A DNA stretch of 64,000 nucleotides. It comes from Membranipora membranacea (Eukaryota > Bryozoa > Gymnolaemata > Cheilostomatida > Membraniporidae). The stretch is from the NCBI GenBank assembly GCA_914767715.1, contig OU612065.1:19778001-19842000 (forward strand), in the 5' to 3' direction. Shown here piece after piece: positions 47,641 through 59,894 of this stretch (position 1 is its first letter; every line of letters begins with the position of its first letter). The notes below the pieces were generated by a model. It was not told the origin of the DNA. It saw nothing but the letters and a program-made list of their open reading frames with translations, and did no database searches. The position numbers and the translations under genes were made by a program.

Positions 47641-48260
47641 TAGAAATTGATTACAGACCCATTTCAATTTTAAACTCGACATCGAAGGTTTAAAAAAAAC
47701 TCCTCTCAGTGCAAATGAGAGAGTATTCAGAGTGCAAAGAGTTACTCACAAATTAGAGATTTGGCAATAGATGGAGGCTCAGTACAACTACTGACACAAT
47801 CAATATTATAATGGAACAACTTTTAGACCATTTTTATGATAGAAAAATCAACCAGGGTTTGTTTTTAGATCTTTCAATACAATACATATACAATAAATCA
47901 CGATATTATTATAAGTAGACAGATATATTTCAGATTTTCTTCACCCTCATATCGACTGTTAGAAAAATATCTTTTAAATATAGAAAACAGTTTGTCTTGG
48001 TAAGTGAATTAAGTCAGGTTTACTGTCTGTCATGATCGGTGCTACCCAGGGTTCGGTTCTCGAGCCAGTATTAATTTTAATATATAAATATTGACCTTTT
48101 AAATGCATCACCGGATCTAAATTAAATACCTTTTGCTGACGATACTAATATTCTTAGTACTAAGCCTGAAATTACGAAGAGAAATTTACCTCTGATGACT
48201 GAATGGTGTATCACCAACCGTCTTGTGATAAAACTATGAGAAAATCTTTTTGAAGCACCA
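47640..48260 (+). pseudogene. Second LINE reverse transcriptase, strongly decayed, opposite strand
   Basis: Plus-strand translation shows IDYRPISILNSTSKV, then MEQLLDHFYDRKINQGLFLD, then (with shifts) LPRVRFSSQY where GVPQGSVL is expected, and PFADDTNILSTKPE with the FADD. Stops and frameshifts are scattered. It stands head to head with the 45.9-47.6-kb LINE and looks like a related family. Confidence 0.75.
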
Positions 48261-49481
48261 AAAAAAATTTGTAACCCAAAAGATTAAAAGCTCATATTCG
48301 GGGACTCTGTTTTAGAAGAAAAAGGAACAACAGGTTGAAACTCCATATAACTTTCCATGAACATTTTAAAAGCCTGAAAAAAAATTAAATTTAACCCTGA
48401 TGATGATGATACAAATGTGTCGGTATCATGTTGAAATCTATAAACAAGATGTAAAAAAGTATCCGATACAAAGATAATCATTATGACTGTTCTAGAAATG
48501 GCCTTGCCTCAGATGTCACTTTTTCAGTGTCTTAGCGCTGAAAAAAATTGTATTTTATGCTAAACTGCCTACTCATGATCTCATGAACAGAATTTTCCTA
48601 GACTATGTTCAATCATGCTAGCCTTCATGACGCCAGTAATAGCATCAGTCAAGACCAGTCAAAACCCTTCTAGCCGAGACATAAAGTTGGTCAACTTTAG
48701 AGAGTCAATTAATTTGCCATATCCCACAGAGTTTGCGGCACAATATTTGGCTGCAATTTCTGCAACACACACTAGCCTTCGGTAAACATGGGGCCCAACA
48801 AACCCCAGAGATCATCAAAATTCAAACGTAAAAACTTCGAGACTTGAGCAGTGAAGGAGATGGCTCTAACCAGCTGAAGCACCTCCTACTCTGACTGAGC
48901 AACTTGCAGCTGCAATATAACTAACAATTAACTAACTATTTTGGCATTGGCATAAAGTGCAGTGGTGTTATCACCTATGGTATTATGGCAATGGCATAAT
49001 GTCACTGGAATTTTGTCCCAATGGCATTTTGACCATGGCATTATGGCCGGGTACCTGTCTTGCCATACTTTTAGCAATTTACATGAGCTCCATCAAGACC
49101 GTCCGTTCTTGGGAGATCAATCAGCTTTTCACGCGGGCAGAGCGTCTTTTTTGGCATCGCCAATGAGTGCAGCTTTGCGACTCAACTTTTGAATTCAATA
49201 AGGCACTTTTATTGCTAGCTCACAAAGTTTTGACAGCCATGAGTGAAACTCAATTCTGCAATTCTTCTACTACCTAAGCAATATGTCATATACCAAAAGG
49301 CGCTACTATAGCTTTTACTTTATGATTTAAAGCATAGATTTTTGTAACACAGAAACAAAATGTTGGTTGTTGCTCATTGCATACTGAGTGATGAACCTTT
49401 CTGATCAAGTGAAGATTGCTTTACAAGGGTTCAAATATGAACAACCTTAAAAATATTGTGAAATTGGATGACAGTTACCTT
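48261..49481. other. No gene seen
   Basis: Holds one copy of the GCCATTATGGC-type repeat at 48955-49060 (inverted relative to 38270-38400). The remainder is unassigned. Confidence 0.4.
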
Positions 49482-52400
49482 CCAGAGAGTTATTTGTCCT
49501 TATCGCCTGTCGATACACACTCCAGAATTTTGGCTCAAATCTTCCATTGAGCCATGTAATCTCAAAATACACAAATAACTGCCTGAAGTGAGGTTCGTTG
49601 TTCTCCGCGACCACATAGCGATCAGCTTCCTGAATCAAGTGGACAGGTAGGTAGGAGAGCCCCCACAGAAACCCACAAACACGACGAGTGTTGTGGTGAT
49701 GGCGATAGCCTGATGCGAGACCTGTAACATTAACCATGCACTATCAAGTTTTGAGGTTGAGCTGATGTGAGAAGTTATGCTAGTATAAAGTTTTTGTTTT
49801 TGCGTGGTTACTAACCTTGTAGAGAAACTCGGCGAAAACTTTTTGTGCTTTCTCAATTATGACTAAATAAATTCATAAGAAGTTAAAATTAGATATTTAT
49901 GATATTATTAATATATCGGTTTATTGCATATTTATAATCATAATATTATTATTAATCATAGTCATAGTTATTTATGCACATAACGTTGACTTCTTACCAA
50001 GCTTTTGCACCCTGCGTCAGATGCATTTCCGGAAATGGAAGTTACATCCGACTATATGTACTCCTTGAAACGCTGCTGAAGCAGCAGTCCAGATCCCTAA
50101 ACAGACAAATGAGATGATTTTTTACGATACAACTGTGCACAAGGCAATAAATGTCTTTTGTTTTACACAAATTGGAGGATTGGTCAAGGAAATATTACAC
50201 AGAACAAGAACAACATTGCAAAACACTACCATGTTATTTGTTCTGTCACTGCATGAAAAACATTCATAAAGATGATTGTAGATTGACAATAAAAGCGTAT
50301 ATATACCAAGAAAAAATGAAGAAGTTTCCCTCAATTAACAAACCCCAAAATGAGGCTTCATTATTGACATCTTGTGAATTAAAAATTACAGTTTGTATTT
50401 CAAATTTTACAGCTCAGTCAGGTGGGTTTTGATATTCTTTCACAAACAATTTAATTGTGTACCCTTCTCAAAATTGATGATGATGATTTGAACATTGAGA
50501 TTGGCGATTTTCTCTAACTCATTGAACACCTACAAAAAGGCATAATGGAAAATATAATTGGAAAGCAGTCAGGCATTCTTTAAAATACACCAAACCCGAA
50601 TTTAAACGCACAATCTCAAATAAATACAGTGGAATAGTATAGTAATTTGGACAGGTTAATCGTTAAAGGAAAAAAATGTCAACAATTGCATAAAATCCTA
50701 CTTCCTCTACATTAAATCTGAAAGTCAGCCACAGACCAAAGTGTCTTACACGCAAGCGATCAATCCTGCTATAGAGAATAATTAGCATGGTCATTAAAAT
50801 GAGGCTCTTCAGTTGCCAAATCCGAGGAAAGTAGTTAAGAATAGGATCAGGTAACCACTTGACAACCTGCACAGGAGGAGTTTCTGAATAATTTTAGTTC
50901 AACTTTAACATATTAACTTGTTTGCAATTATGAATAATAATAATAACAATAATAATTGATTTTAAACGAGATAGTCTGATCAGTGGGTGACCTGTCGCTA
51001 ATTAATCAGGATATCTAACCATCAAATAGTCTGCCTGCTGCTTTGAAGACATAAGGACATATACGGAGGGTAGTTGCTTTCCCCCATTGGCTGTTCTAAC
51101 AAAGCAGTTTATTGTCAGAAGTTGTTGGAAAGGTTTGACAACTGTCTTGAAGGTTCCATCTATAGCCCTACAATTGAAATTAGTCATGCTGAAGAAAGAA
51201 AATAATATATTGAAAATACAACAATAATAATGAAAAGAGGTGACAAAAGGAAGAAGACCTGCAAACATGCAAATTCAATATTTGGCCTGCTGCATCGGTA
51301 GATGCTGTTTGTTGATACATGATGATTTTCTAAATTACCAAGGCCCACGCATCCCATACAATGTAGTGATTCTCTTCTACAGACAACAGTGAACCACTTG
51401 AATTCCTAGACTCAGGTTTAGTGGCAATGATTCCTTCAATTATTGTAATTTCAAACTTTGGTGCTTCCTGCCCTCGGTCTGCTTGATTTGCATAGCAAGA
51501 TACACCATCGGTATTATAAAGTTCCGTATTATGAGATCTGACTATAAAATATATCTGCATTGTTACTTTGCAGTAACACTCAAACTACCATATTTCCAAG
51601 TTTATGAGAAGTCTGAGCTGCCTATTCGTGACAAAAATGAGTGCTCTGCCCCCTGATGGCCCTCTCACATCTCCAACCAGGAATCCGGGGGAGTTAGGCA
51701 TCTTAAAGATAAAACATTGTCAGATGAGTAACTGTGCAGAATTAGATATAAATCTTTTTGATGTTGATGGATACCAAGTTGAACATAAACTTGTGGTTTA
51801 TGAGCCGCCTGTTATAAATCGTTGGGAAAAGGGTTTTCAAACATTGTTGATCAGCTTGTTAAGACCTACTGACACAGCGCAATGCTCAAGTTTGGTAAAC
51901 AATTCAATTTCAAAACAGTCTGTCTGCAAAGCAAGAGCAAATATGCACATAATATGACACCTCTAATGACTAACACATTTCATCCTGAGTTAGTGTAACA
52001 TGCATAATTCTATACCAATTCTTTTGATGCACCATATACCTCTAACTTAAGTTGGCTGGCTGTGACTGTACTGTGTTGGCCCTTCTCGTTTGTATCAAAT
52101 GGCGCAAGTTTCTGCGATTTGCGGCTTGGGGTATAACTGCCGTTTCTTCATAAAGCTTCTTAACAGCCCTATCAACAATTGTTGATGTCGGGGCAAATGC
52201 ATCCTCATTTACTAACTTTTCTGCCTGGTAGAATCAAACGAAAATCATCAGACTATCAGATAAACAAATTTGTTTCAATGCAAGTAATCTGTAACATTCA
52301 TAAATTATTGATGTCAGAGAGCAGACAAGCTTTATAGTTTGCCTATAGAGTCAACTACCATACCTCTCTAGCGATGCGAGCACCTTCTAGTGGCTTCCTA

Positions 52401-53077
52401 TAGGCAGGATGATTATGATACCCTCAACTTATATTGAATGCTCCATTCGACTCTTTCACCATTGCTTTACACTTTGTTAGGTTGCCATACCTCGCACAAC
52501 GCCATGAAACTACCACTTCCTATCAAGAGATCAGGATAGTATACAGTAGTCATGTCAAGCCAACAGACTTCATGGTTTTATTATTAAATTTGTCAGTTGC
52601 GTTTTATTGGCAGCTTATTCCAAAATCAGGAAAATATGTTTATGTTCAGTAGTTGGATGTCGCTGACGTACCTCACAATCCCTGTTCTTCTTAACATAGC
52701 GATGTCCTAGATGTCGACCGATTAAGCAATCCCCTTTGCGCTGGGTCGCTGCTCTCACTAACGCAAACCTCGGACCATCGATAACTGTGTCTATACATTG
52801 CCTGAACTGTGCATTATGATATATGTTATGCAGTATGTATGTGCATATGATTTAGCTGTTTAATAATTTTTTTGTATTAATGAAGCTATGATAAGGATGA
52901 TTAATTTTCCACTCTGACAAAGTATGAAGATTCTGCAACACTTTTGTGTTTGCCTGTGAGCAACTGCTCTGACCCGAGAATAGTGACAATATTACCGCTA
53001 TACCTCACCTATAAGGCCCGTGCCTTATAGATGAAGGCGCCTTAGAGAGTGGAGCATAATATGCGCCTATATAATAG

Positions 53078-53142
53078 GAAGCAGGGGGATAATGTTCTCG
53101 GTGGGAGGGGGAAGCAGGGGGATAATGTTCTCGGTGGGAGGG
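53078..53142 (+). repeat. Two exact 32-bp tandem copies
   Basis: GGAAGCAGGGGGATAATGTT-CTCGGTGGGAGG occurs twice in a row. Confidence 0.95.
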
Positions 53143-53224
53143 GGAAAAGGGGAAAAGAAAAAAAGGAGGAAAAAAGAAGAGAAAAAGAAAAGAAGGGAGG
53201 AAAAAAAAGGAAAAAGAAAGAAAA
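53136..53224 (+). repeat. Polypurine tract, about 88 bases
   Basis: Only A and G from the end of the 32-bp repeats to 53224. It lies in an intron or flank of the MULE remnant. Confidence 0.95.
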
Positions 53225-54233
53225 ATAATTGCTAATCTGCTAAATTCCCATCAATTTACACACATTTAGCTACTGCTATCTATCTGCTAAGCTTTCTACA
53301 AATTATATATTGAGTTGTCTTCTCATGTTGTATGGGGAGAAAACTCTTCCATATCTGTTTTGCATATCTTTGAGGATTTTGGTGTAAACCTCTCTGGTGT
53401 AGCTATGGATAGGTATGGTCAGGATCATTAACAGCTTCTCAACGGTCTAATTTATCTTGAAGACATTAAAGTTTAGTGGAATATGTCATATCATGATCTG
53501 ACAGGATAATTGTTGACCGATGACATTTGTTGAAAATACAGCTTAGTCTTTGAAACTAAGAACGAAATGTTCTATGCAACTGCTGGCTTAGTTGGGTGAA
53601 TCAGCTTACATTAGCTCAGCGTAAATATAAAACTATATTTGGCAGACAATTCTTGAAATACAGGTGTAAATAGGTAAGGATGAGATTCAGGCCTACAAAA
53701 CTGTTGATATAATAATAAGTGATGTGATTTATGAGTGGCAAGTTAAAAAAAAGAATTATTTTCCCTAGAAGTAAACGAAACTGAATTTGGATCAGAATAA
53801 TAGTTATTGTGATCACGCATCAAGATATTCTAGAAAGAGGCAAAATAAAATTGATATTGAGAGCAATACTGATTGTGATAAAATGAAGCAAACATATGGA
53901 GTTAATCATGCTTCCTAGATTTAACTATAGAAGCCCACACATCATAGCTTCCATCTTCTTTAGGGCAGAGTGTCTTGCCTTTTATGAGAGCATGTTGGCG
54001 ATGCCCAGTTGTTTTTGTCTTAGGTTACAGCCATCGCGAGCATAAGAACTGTTTTCTTTGACCTGGTCGCTTACCAGCAGCCTCTGCTCTCTTACGCTTA
54101 TAGATTGTGGATCTGCTTTGTGGTACGAGAGCTTTGCTTGCCCGGCTATAGCTGATAAAGTTACCGGTAATGGGTTTTTTGGTTCAGTAGGCGGCAGAGG
54201 CGCAGCTACTGTTGGTAGAGGGTTTGTCGCCAT

Positions 54234-56571
54234 GATGAGGCGTGGTGCCTTTTCAATACCATGCCCCAGGCTCTGTAACTCAAGTTTCCTAGTTGTCTGG
54301 TCGTGCCTGCAAATAATTGTAAAGGATCTCTTATAAATATTATAAAAATATGATATACCAAGGGAGGTAAGCTGTTTAATCTAGATAAACTTTTGCTCAT
54401 TACTTATGATTTGAAAATTTGAGTGATTATTTACCCGTCCTCCTCTATAGATTGTTACATCAGTGAGAGGACTCAAGTCTCTAGTGAATAATATCCCTAA
54501 CTGAATCAGCATGCTTGTTCTTACCAAGTATTCATGAGAGCAAGATTGGTTGGCCGCAGGCACAGTTATGAGTCGATTATCGGGAATTTTGTTTGGTCAA
54601 AGAGTAGACAAATGCTACACTTAGCCAACTCACAAAAGGGTTGTTACAGAAGACTTTTTCAAATGGAATCTTTTTATATTAAGATGGAGAAGTCCCTGCA
54701 AAAGCTGTACATATTTTCCCGAAAAATATGTTTTGAAAGCCTAAAAACAGACTTGAGTTATGATTCTAATCTTACCTTCCAAATAAACTTGATTGTTAGG
54801 CCAGCATTCGTATATTAACTGTCAGCTGATCTGAAATAATCAAAGACATCTACTGCTATGGATGAGAGCATCTGAGCATCTAAGTATCACTTTCATGTTT
54901 TTCCTACTCTGCCATCCCTATATAATACATGTAAACCCTTTAACATGGTCTATATTCCCATACCTCCTATTCAAATATGCCAAGCAGCCATTATGTAAAA
55001 ACTTTTCTCAAGTGTATATTGTTATATCATGACATTGGAAATGCCATCGAATAAAGGACAGTCATGGTCATAACTATGAAAGCTAAAAATACTTTTTTCA
55101 CAACTCTCTACCCCTCCTTTGAATCAAATAACCATTATATCAGTAGTGCCGCCAAAAACCAGTAGAATTCCTAATCATCACAGTCATTTTTTGTGAATTA
55201 TATTGTCTTCCTCAGCATTATTATAAAAGGTTAATTATTAAGGTCCGAGCCCATAAACTAAATATCAGTTTTAGCCAGAACCCAGAGTTGGGTACAAATA
55301 CTAAAACTTGACAAAGATTTGAGGTTAAAATTTTCTATTCTCATAACATGCAACTGAATTTAAATTTACAAATACCTCTGTAGTCCTCTCAACTGCATAT
55401 TGAAGTTTTAGAAGTCAAGCTAGTTGATTGAGTTGTCACCATGCAAAACTAAGACTGATAAATCGGACCTGACCACCCTATTCATATAGATAGCAATAAT
55501 TACAAAAATTGTATAATTTACCAGACTGCAATGGAAATTTTAATAAATTTATAAGTCAGTCTTGACGAAGTTTTTTTTTACTGTTAATTTTCCATTGAAG
55601 TTTGCCCAACATTCAGTGTCCTGCTGTCTAACTTTGATTAGATTTAGCAATACAGACACTTGTAGCCACCCCTGGGTGGGGGAATATCCAAACTCTCATA
55701 ACAAAATCTTGCACCTTGGAATTCATATCTGATTATAAAAATCTGAATCTGAAAATAATATTGATTGCTACTGCTGAAGAATGTTTGTTTGTTTGTTTAA
55801 AACCTTCTCTCCAGAGATGTTTACATAAAATAAAAAAATTTAACTGGTTGCAAGAAATTGCTATTAAGAATCCCCTTTAGTTAGGTAATAGCAAAAATAA
55901 AAAATTAATACATATAAAAAATCTATACTGACTGACTCAATGTAAGTTGTGTTACGCAGTAGCGCTTGGCCTTGTTTATGGACCTAATGATTCACCTCCA
56001 ATCAGCCTTTTCACAGGCTACCTGTACACTGCGTGAGAAGAAAGTACTGTCAGTAGCTGATACCGGGCAGAAAAATAAACCAAAAAGCTTATTATGGCCG
56101 GCAAGAAGTATCAGATGCGAAAACAAAGTAGCATTCATATTTCATAGTTTTGAAGGTATGTACGTATGAATACCAGTGAACACTGGCTGTTGTGTGTGGC
56201 TTATTTGGCTTTTCAATACAGAAATATTTAGATAATGGCTGGTACTGAACAGATAGAATTAGCTGACTTGATATCGATCGATATCGATTATGCAACAAGG
56301 AATTATTATGACCACTGTGTATGAATTGTGAGAAATCTAAAATCATCATCCTCTGATTGATTGCCCTGAAAAAAGTAGTGCATAAACAAGAGGGTATTTT
56401 CCCTTTTAGGATTGACACCTGTTATTAACCAATCGTGTCAGTAATCAAATTTGAGTTTACAGGTTATGCAAAAGCTAATGATCTTTGTTATACTATATAA
56501 ACAAATGAAATATAGAAGCAGTATTCTCTGTTTCTGCTCAATTTCTTTATTTTTGTGCAAGTGAGCTAAAA
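54234..56571. other. No gene recognised
   Basis: A stretch at 56021-56155 on + has CAG before and GTATGT after an open frame (TLREKKVLSVADTG...). No family resemblance, so it is not called. Confidence 0.35.
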
Positions 56572-56614
56572 ATTATAATGATGACTATGAATATTACAAT
56601 AGTCATTATAATGA
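56572..56614. repeat. Palindrome
   Basis: ATTATAATGATGACTAT, about nine bases, then ATAGTCATTATAAT. Confidence 0.85.
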
Positions 56615-56639
56615 GGACTTGAATACTATAGGTTTTCGG

Positions 56640-57410
56640 CTATCCAGTTAAGATTGTCTTCCTCAACTTGGTCGCTCAATATGAGAGGTTGAAGGGACCA
56701 CAACACAATGCTATCAAAACTTCAGCTACAGGACAGTTTCCCAGTGAGTTTCTGGAACGTTTTAGTACGCTGTGTTTTACGTCGAAGGAATACTTCGACC
56801 TCAGCTTACTAATTAATCCTTTTTTCACTTGTAATTTGGAACGATTAATTGGCAGGGTTGATTTTGATACCCAAGAAATCCACTACAGTGCTAGGTTGCA
56901 CAATCTTCTCATGGCTGAGGAGAAAGCCTGAAGCCGGGAGAGTTTGTATAAAATCCCTAAGGGCATTTCTCAGCCTCGGGCGATAGAACCAAAATCATCT
57001 AAATAGCCAAGGATTCTGGAAACACTGTGCTGCTGACTAAAGATCCAGCATAAGCATTCTGTTACTTTGGAGAATATGAAGCAGATGATCTGATGCCCAT
57101 TGGCATGGTGGTGTCAATCCATTACTTATCTTTGTATCCAATGCCAAGAAAACGCAATTTCTCTCTGTGTCCAGGTATACACCGGGAGGTGTCCTTCAGA
57201 TCGATTTTAGCCATATGCCATGTCACACCCGAGTTTGTCGTGAGAAAACTTGCCATGTCAAGGACACACAATAAAAGCATCAATAAATTGGGGTTGATTG
57301 CCTCTGAAAAATTTGTTGAACACCGTCCAACAGAGATCTGGAAGCTCCTCTATATGTCAAATCGATGGGTATGATGTAATCAATGACATTGACTGCTGAC
57401 TGAACAGTAG
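56640..57410 (-). pseudogene. DIRS-type retrotransposon reverse transcriptase, decayed
   Basis: Minus-strand translation reads INPNLLMLLLCVLDM, then MAKIDLKDTSRCIPGHREK and RFLGIGYKDK-stop-WIDTTMPMG. This follows the DIRS pattern LAKIDIKSAFRLIPVHP...LLG...YYID..LPMG. Further on come ASGFLLSHEKIVQPSTVVDF and LGIKIN, matching the DIRS motif before and within FLGIEID. Stops and shifts are present and the YADD-box stretch between is not clean. No tyrosine recombinase was found downstream (below 56640). Confidence 0.7.
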
Positions 57411-58205
57411 AAAGAGAATAAGAAAAAGTCGAAGCAAACTATTCCAGAATTTATCTCTGCCTAAGAATCTATATTATCACTAACCAGAAATAAGGAGCTA
57501 ACCAGAATCCAACATATCAGGGATTTTGTTTAGGTCTGACTTGATATGTTGGGCCTCATAGTTTTTTGTGCGAAATTGACCCTTATTGGAACGAAATCTG
57601 AATGAGAACGATCAGCTGCAGAGCCAAACGGATCTCAGTTTTGCGATGAGCAGAGTTGCTCTTCTATATGGAGTAGCTTTGAGACAAGTCTGTTTTTATC
57701 CTTACCGTAAAAAAACAATGAGGTCCCCCTTTTTAGATTCGTTGTTTTCTCAAGCCAGCATAATTACCCTACGGTTATCTCAGGATCGTTGGCTATTAAA
57801 TCAAAATTACGAGAAACAGCTGGAGTGGAGGGGATACCATCACAAACTTTCCAAAAGATCAATAATAGAACCAAAATTATAGTTTTTTAAATGCACCCAT
57901 TTATGCAGACTATTGGATGGTCACACCATCACAATCATAATGGATTTTCTTTATCAGTAAAAGACACAATACCACTTCATCGGATCGGGTGTGTGAAAAT
58001 ATGATACAGTACAGGCTGTCAGCAAATTTGCTAGTGTTTTGAAAAGTTACGAGGTGATGTTGGGGCATCTTGAAGTTTGTTTGAAGTTTGTTTGTTGCGT
58101 AAATTCTAATATCCATCCTGTGATAGGTTGATAGCATCGAATGAACTGCACATAAATGTAAAAATAAAATAAAAGGAGCCTGAGCTGCATTAGTCGAAAA
58201 ATTTC

Positions 58206-58516
58206 ATATCAAATTCAATAAGGTATTTTGTTTTTTGGTTGTTCTACACTTGGATGGCCTGTATCTATCTATTTTTGCTCTACGAGCAGTTCTTCTGTTT
58301 GTATATATTCTAGTACGAGAGTTCAGGGGATGGTGATCGCCGTCAGCTATCTTAGTGAAATGTTCACTGGAAGAGGTGTGCAGGAATGTTGTGATGGATG
58401 GTAGTGCTAAATTGTCCAGCCTTTGCCCATAGTTGTCAGAGAACGCCAGCATAATCCGAGTAGCTGACTCCTGTATATCACTCAACTGTGACAATTTTGC
58501 AACAAGTATAGCCTGT
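58206..58516 (-). CDS. Possible exon, unrecognised basic protein C-terminus
   Basis: A minus-strand frame begins just after an acceptor (TTTGCATGTAG) and runs about 103 codons to a stop, opening LDEQAILVAKLSQLSDIQES and ending in a basic tail (RRTARRAKIDRYRPSKCR). Amphipathic composition suggests real coding. It lies 5' of the DIRS reverse transcriptase on the same strand, so it could be that element's gag-like region; I cannot show this. Confidence 0.4.
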
Positions 58517-58524
58517 TCGTCCAA

Positions 58525-59802
58525 CTACATGCAAAACATATACGATTGTATGTCAAATGGTAAATAATGGTGTGGACGAGACGATATCAAGTAAAAGTGA
58601 AATTTGGCTAAATTACAAGTATAAAGTATAAAGAATCTGCTACTGCTTGCAAAAGCTGTATATTTGATTTTAAAAATGAATATTCACTTATTGTTTGACT
58701 CATGGATTCAACCATTTTTGGCCAGGTTGCTAGATTTCAACCCATCAATATTATCATCTTGCTTGGTATTGTGTGTATGGGGTGCGGATTGCAATTTATG
58801 ACTGCCAGCAGATGAACTCTAAACGATACTGTTTGCCGCATAGAAGACTTTATAAATCATAGATTTTGTTTTATTAGTTTTTGTTTTCTTGTAAGAAGCG
58901 GACAGAAACAAGATGCTGCAGATTTTCAATTTTGGAAGATTGTAATTAATGATAAACTTTTTTGTCAAGCAACAGGCTGCAGACTGTCCTGGCCAATGTT
59001 AAAGGTATTGGATCAGTACTGATTTCTATATAGGCACGAAATGATTTGGTACACACCATATTTATATCCCCTTCCACAACCAAGGGATTGAACTTGTTTT
59101 ATATAGATGTAACCAGTAAACACAAGTTATTATCAAATAATCTCAATCTATTGCTCCATACGCCACACAAGGCAACTTGCGTCTCTTGTAACCACAGTGT
59201 TGCTTGGCTTTCTTGGATACTTAGCGCTGTACAAATATCCATACTCATTATATATAATATATTTAGTTGCATTCAGCATTAAGTCTTTTAATTTCTTGTT
59301 TGTATTATTAAATGATTTGTTATAGAGATACTGAATCATCTCATTCTTGAGATTAATCTGATGAAAATTTCATCTCCTGGTTGCAAGAGGACAGGATTCA
59401 ATATACTGCATATAAGTGACTAAGCACATAACCTCAACTCTTTTTCTTCAACTAGGAATTGAATTTAGAATGGAATTTTTATATACTTTGTAGCCCATTC
59501 AAAGGAAGTTCTTCACTAAATACCAAAACACCGAGTGTGACATTCTGTGGAATGTGATAAGTCATCTCTCTATATCCTTTATAAAGTGTCCTTTGAAAAG
59601 AAAAAGTTGTGGCATTTTGACACTTACCCTTTGGCAAGGGCAAATAATATGCATGTCACAAGTTTGAGAGAATTTTGTCATTCAAATCTACATTAATATC
59701 TTCATCACCCAGACGGGTTTAAAACTATCCCAAAATGACGCAACTTTCTTAGGGGGTTTCTATTTTTCTAGCTCCCTAGCTAGACTGACCCTGAACTGAA
59801 CA
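58525..59802. other. Upstream region of the lectin gene, no gene seen
   Basis: AT-rich, no exon or repeat called. Confidence 0.4.
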
Positions 59803-59810
59803 TATATAAA
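59803..59810 (+). promoter_or_regulatory. TATA box of the lectin gene
   Basis: TATATAAA, 85 bases before the ATG at 59895. A TATCAGTGCATT initiator-like sequence follows about 40 bases later. Confidence 0.65.
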
Positions 59811-59894
59811 TGAGCAATAGAGCCTTTCTCACCACTTCTGCCCTATCAGTGCATTCAATTGGTACTTTCTCTCAAAACAGCATTAGCACATAAC

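Larger units (their letters stand above)
49482..54233 (-). pseudogene. FLYWCH-MULE (Mutator-like) transposase gene, decayed
   Basis: Exon blocks on the minus strand: 52801-52672 (LVRAATQRKGDCLIGRHLGH) and 52519-52364 (VSWRCARYGNLTKCKA, then GYHNHPAYRKP) form a FLYWCH zinc finger, with the Cys and His ligands present. 52224-52040 is a linker, as in FLYWCH-MULE proteins. 51541-51339 is less certain. 51167-51019 has AIDGTFKTVVKPFQQL, the MULE first catalytic Asp region. 50535-50460 has NVQIIIINFEKG, where Asp is expected in place of Asn. 50090-49991 has GCNFHFRKC. 49724-49482 ends FWSVYRQAIRTNNSLEG, the conserved MULE C-terminal motif. In-frame TGA codons occur between NIS and GYHNH (near 52433) and after FHFRKCI. 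An upstream exon with ATG 54233 (MATNPLPTVAAPLPP) may belong but its phase does not match. Confidence 0.78.

Noticed and set aside
51604-51957. 117-codon plus-strand frame
   Set aside because: Lies between exons of the MULE remnant on the other strand and shows no family resemblance.
56021-56155. Plus-strand exon with CAG and GTATGT borders
   Set aside because: No homology and no partner exon found; chance borders are common in such AT-rich DNA.
56668-57374. Plus-strand genes of 87 and 93 codons
   Set aside because: The minus strand carries DIRS reverse-transcriptase motifs over the same bases.
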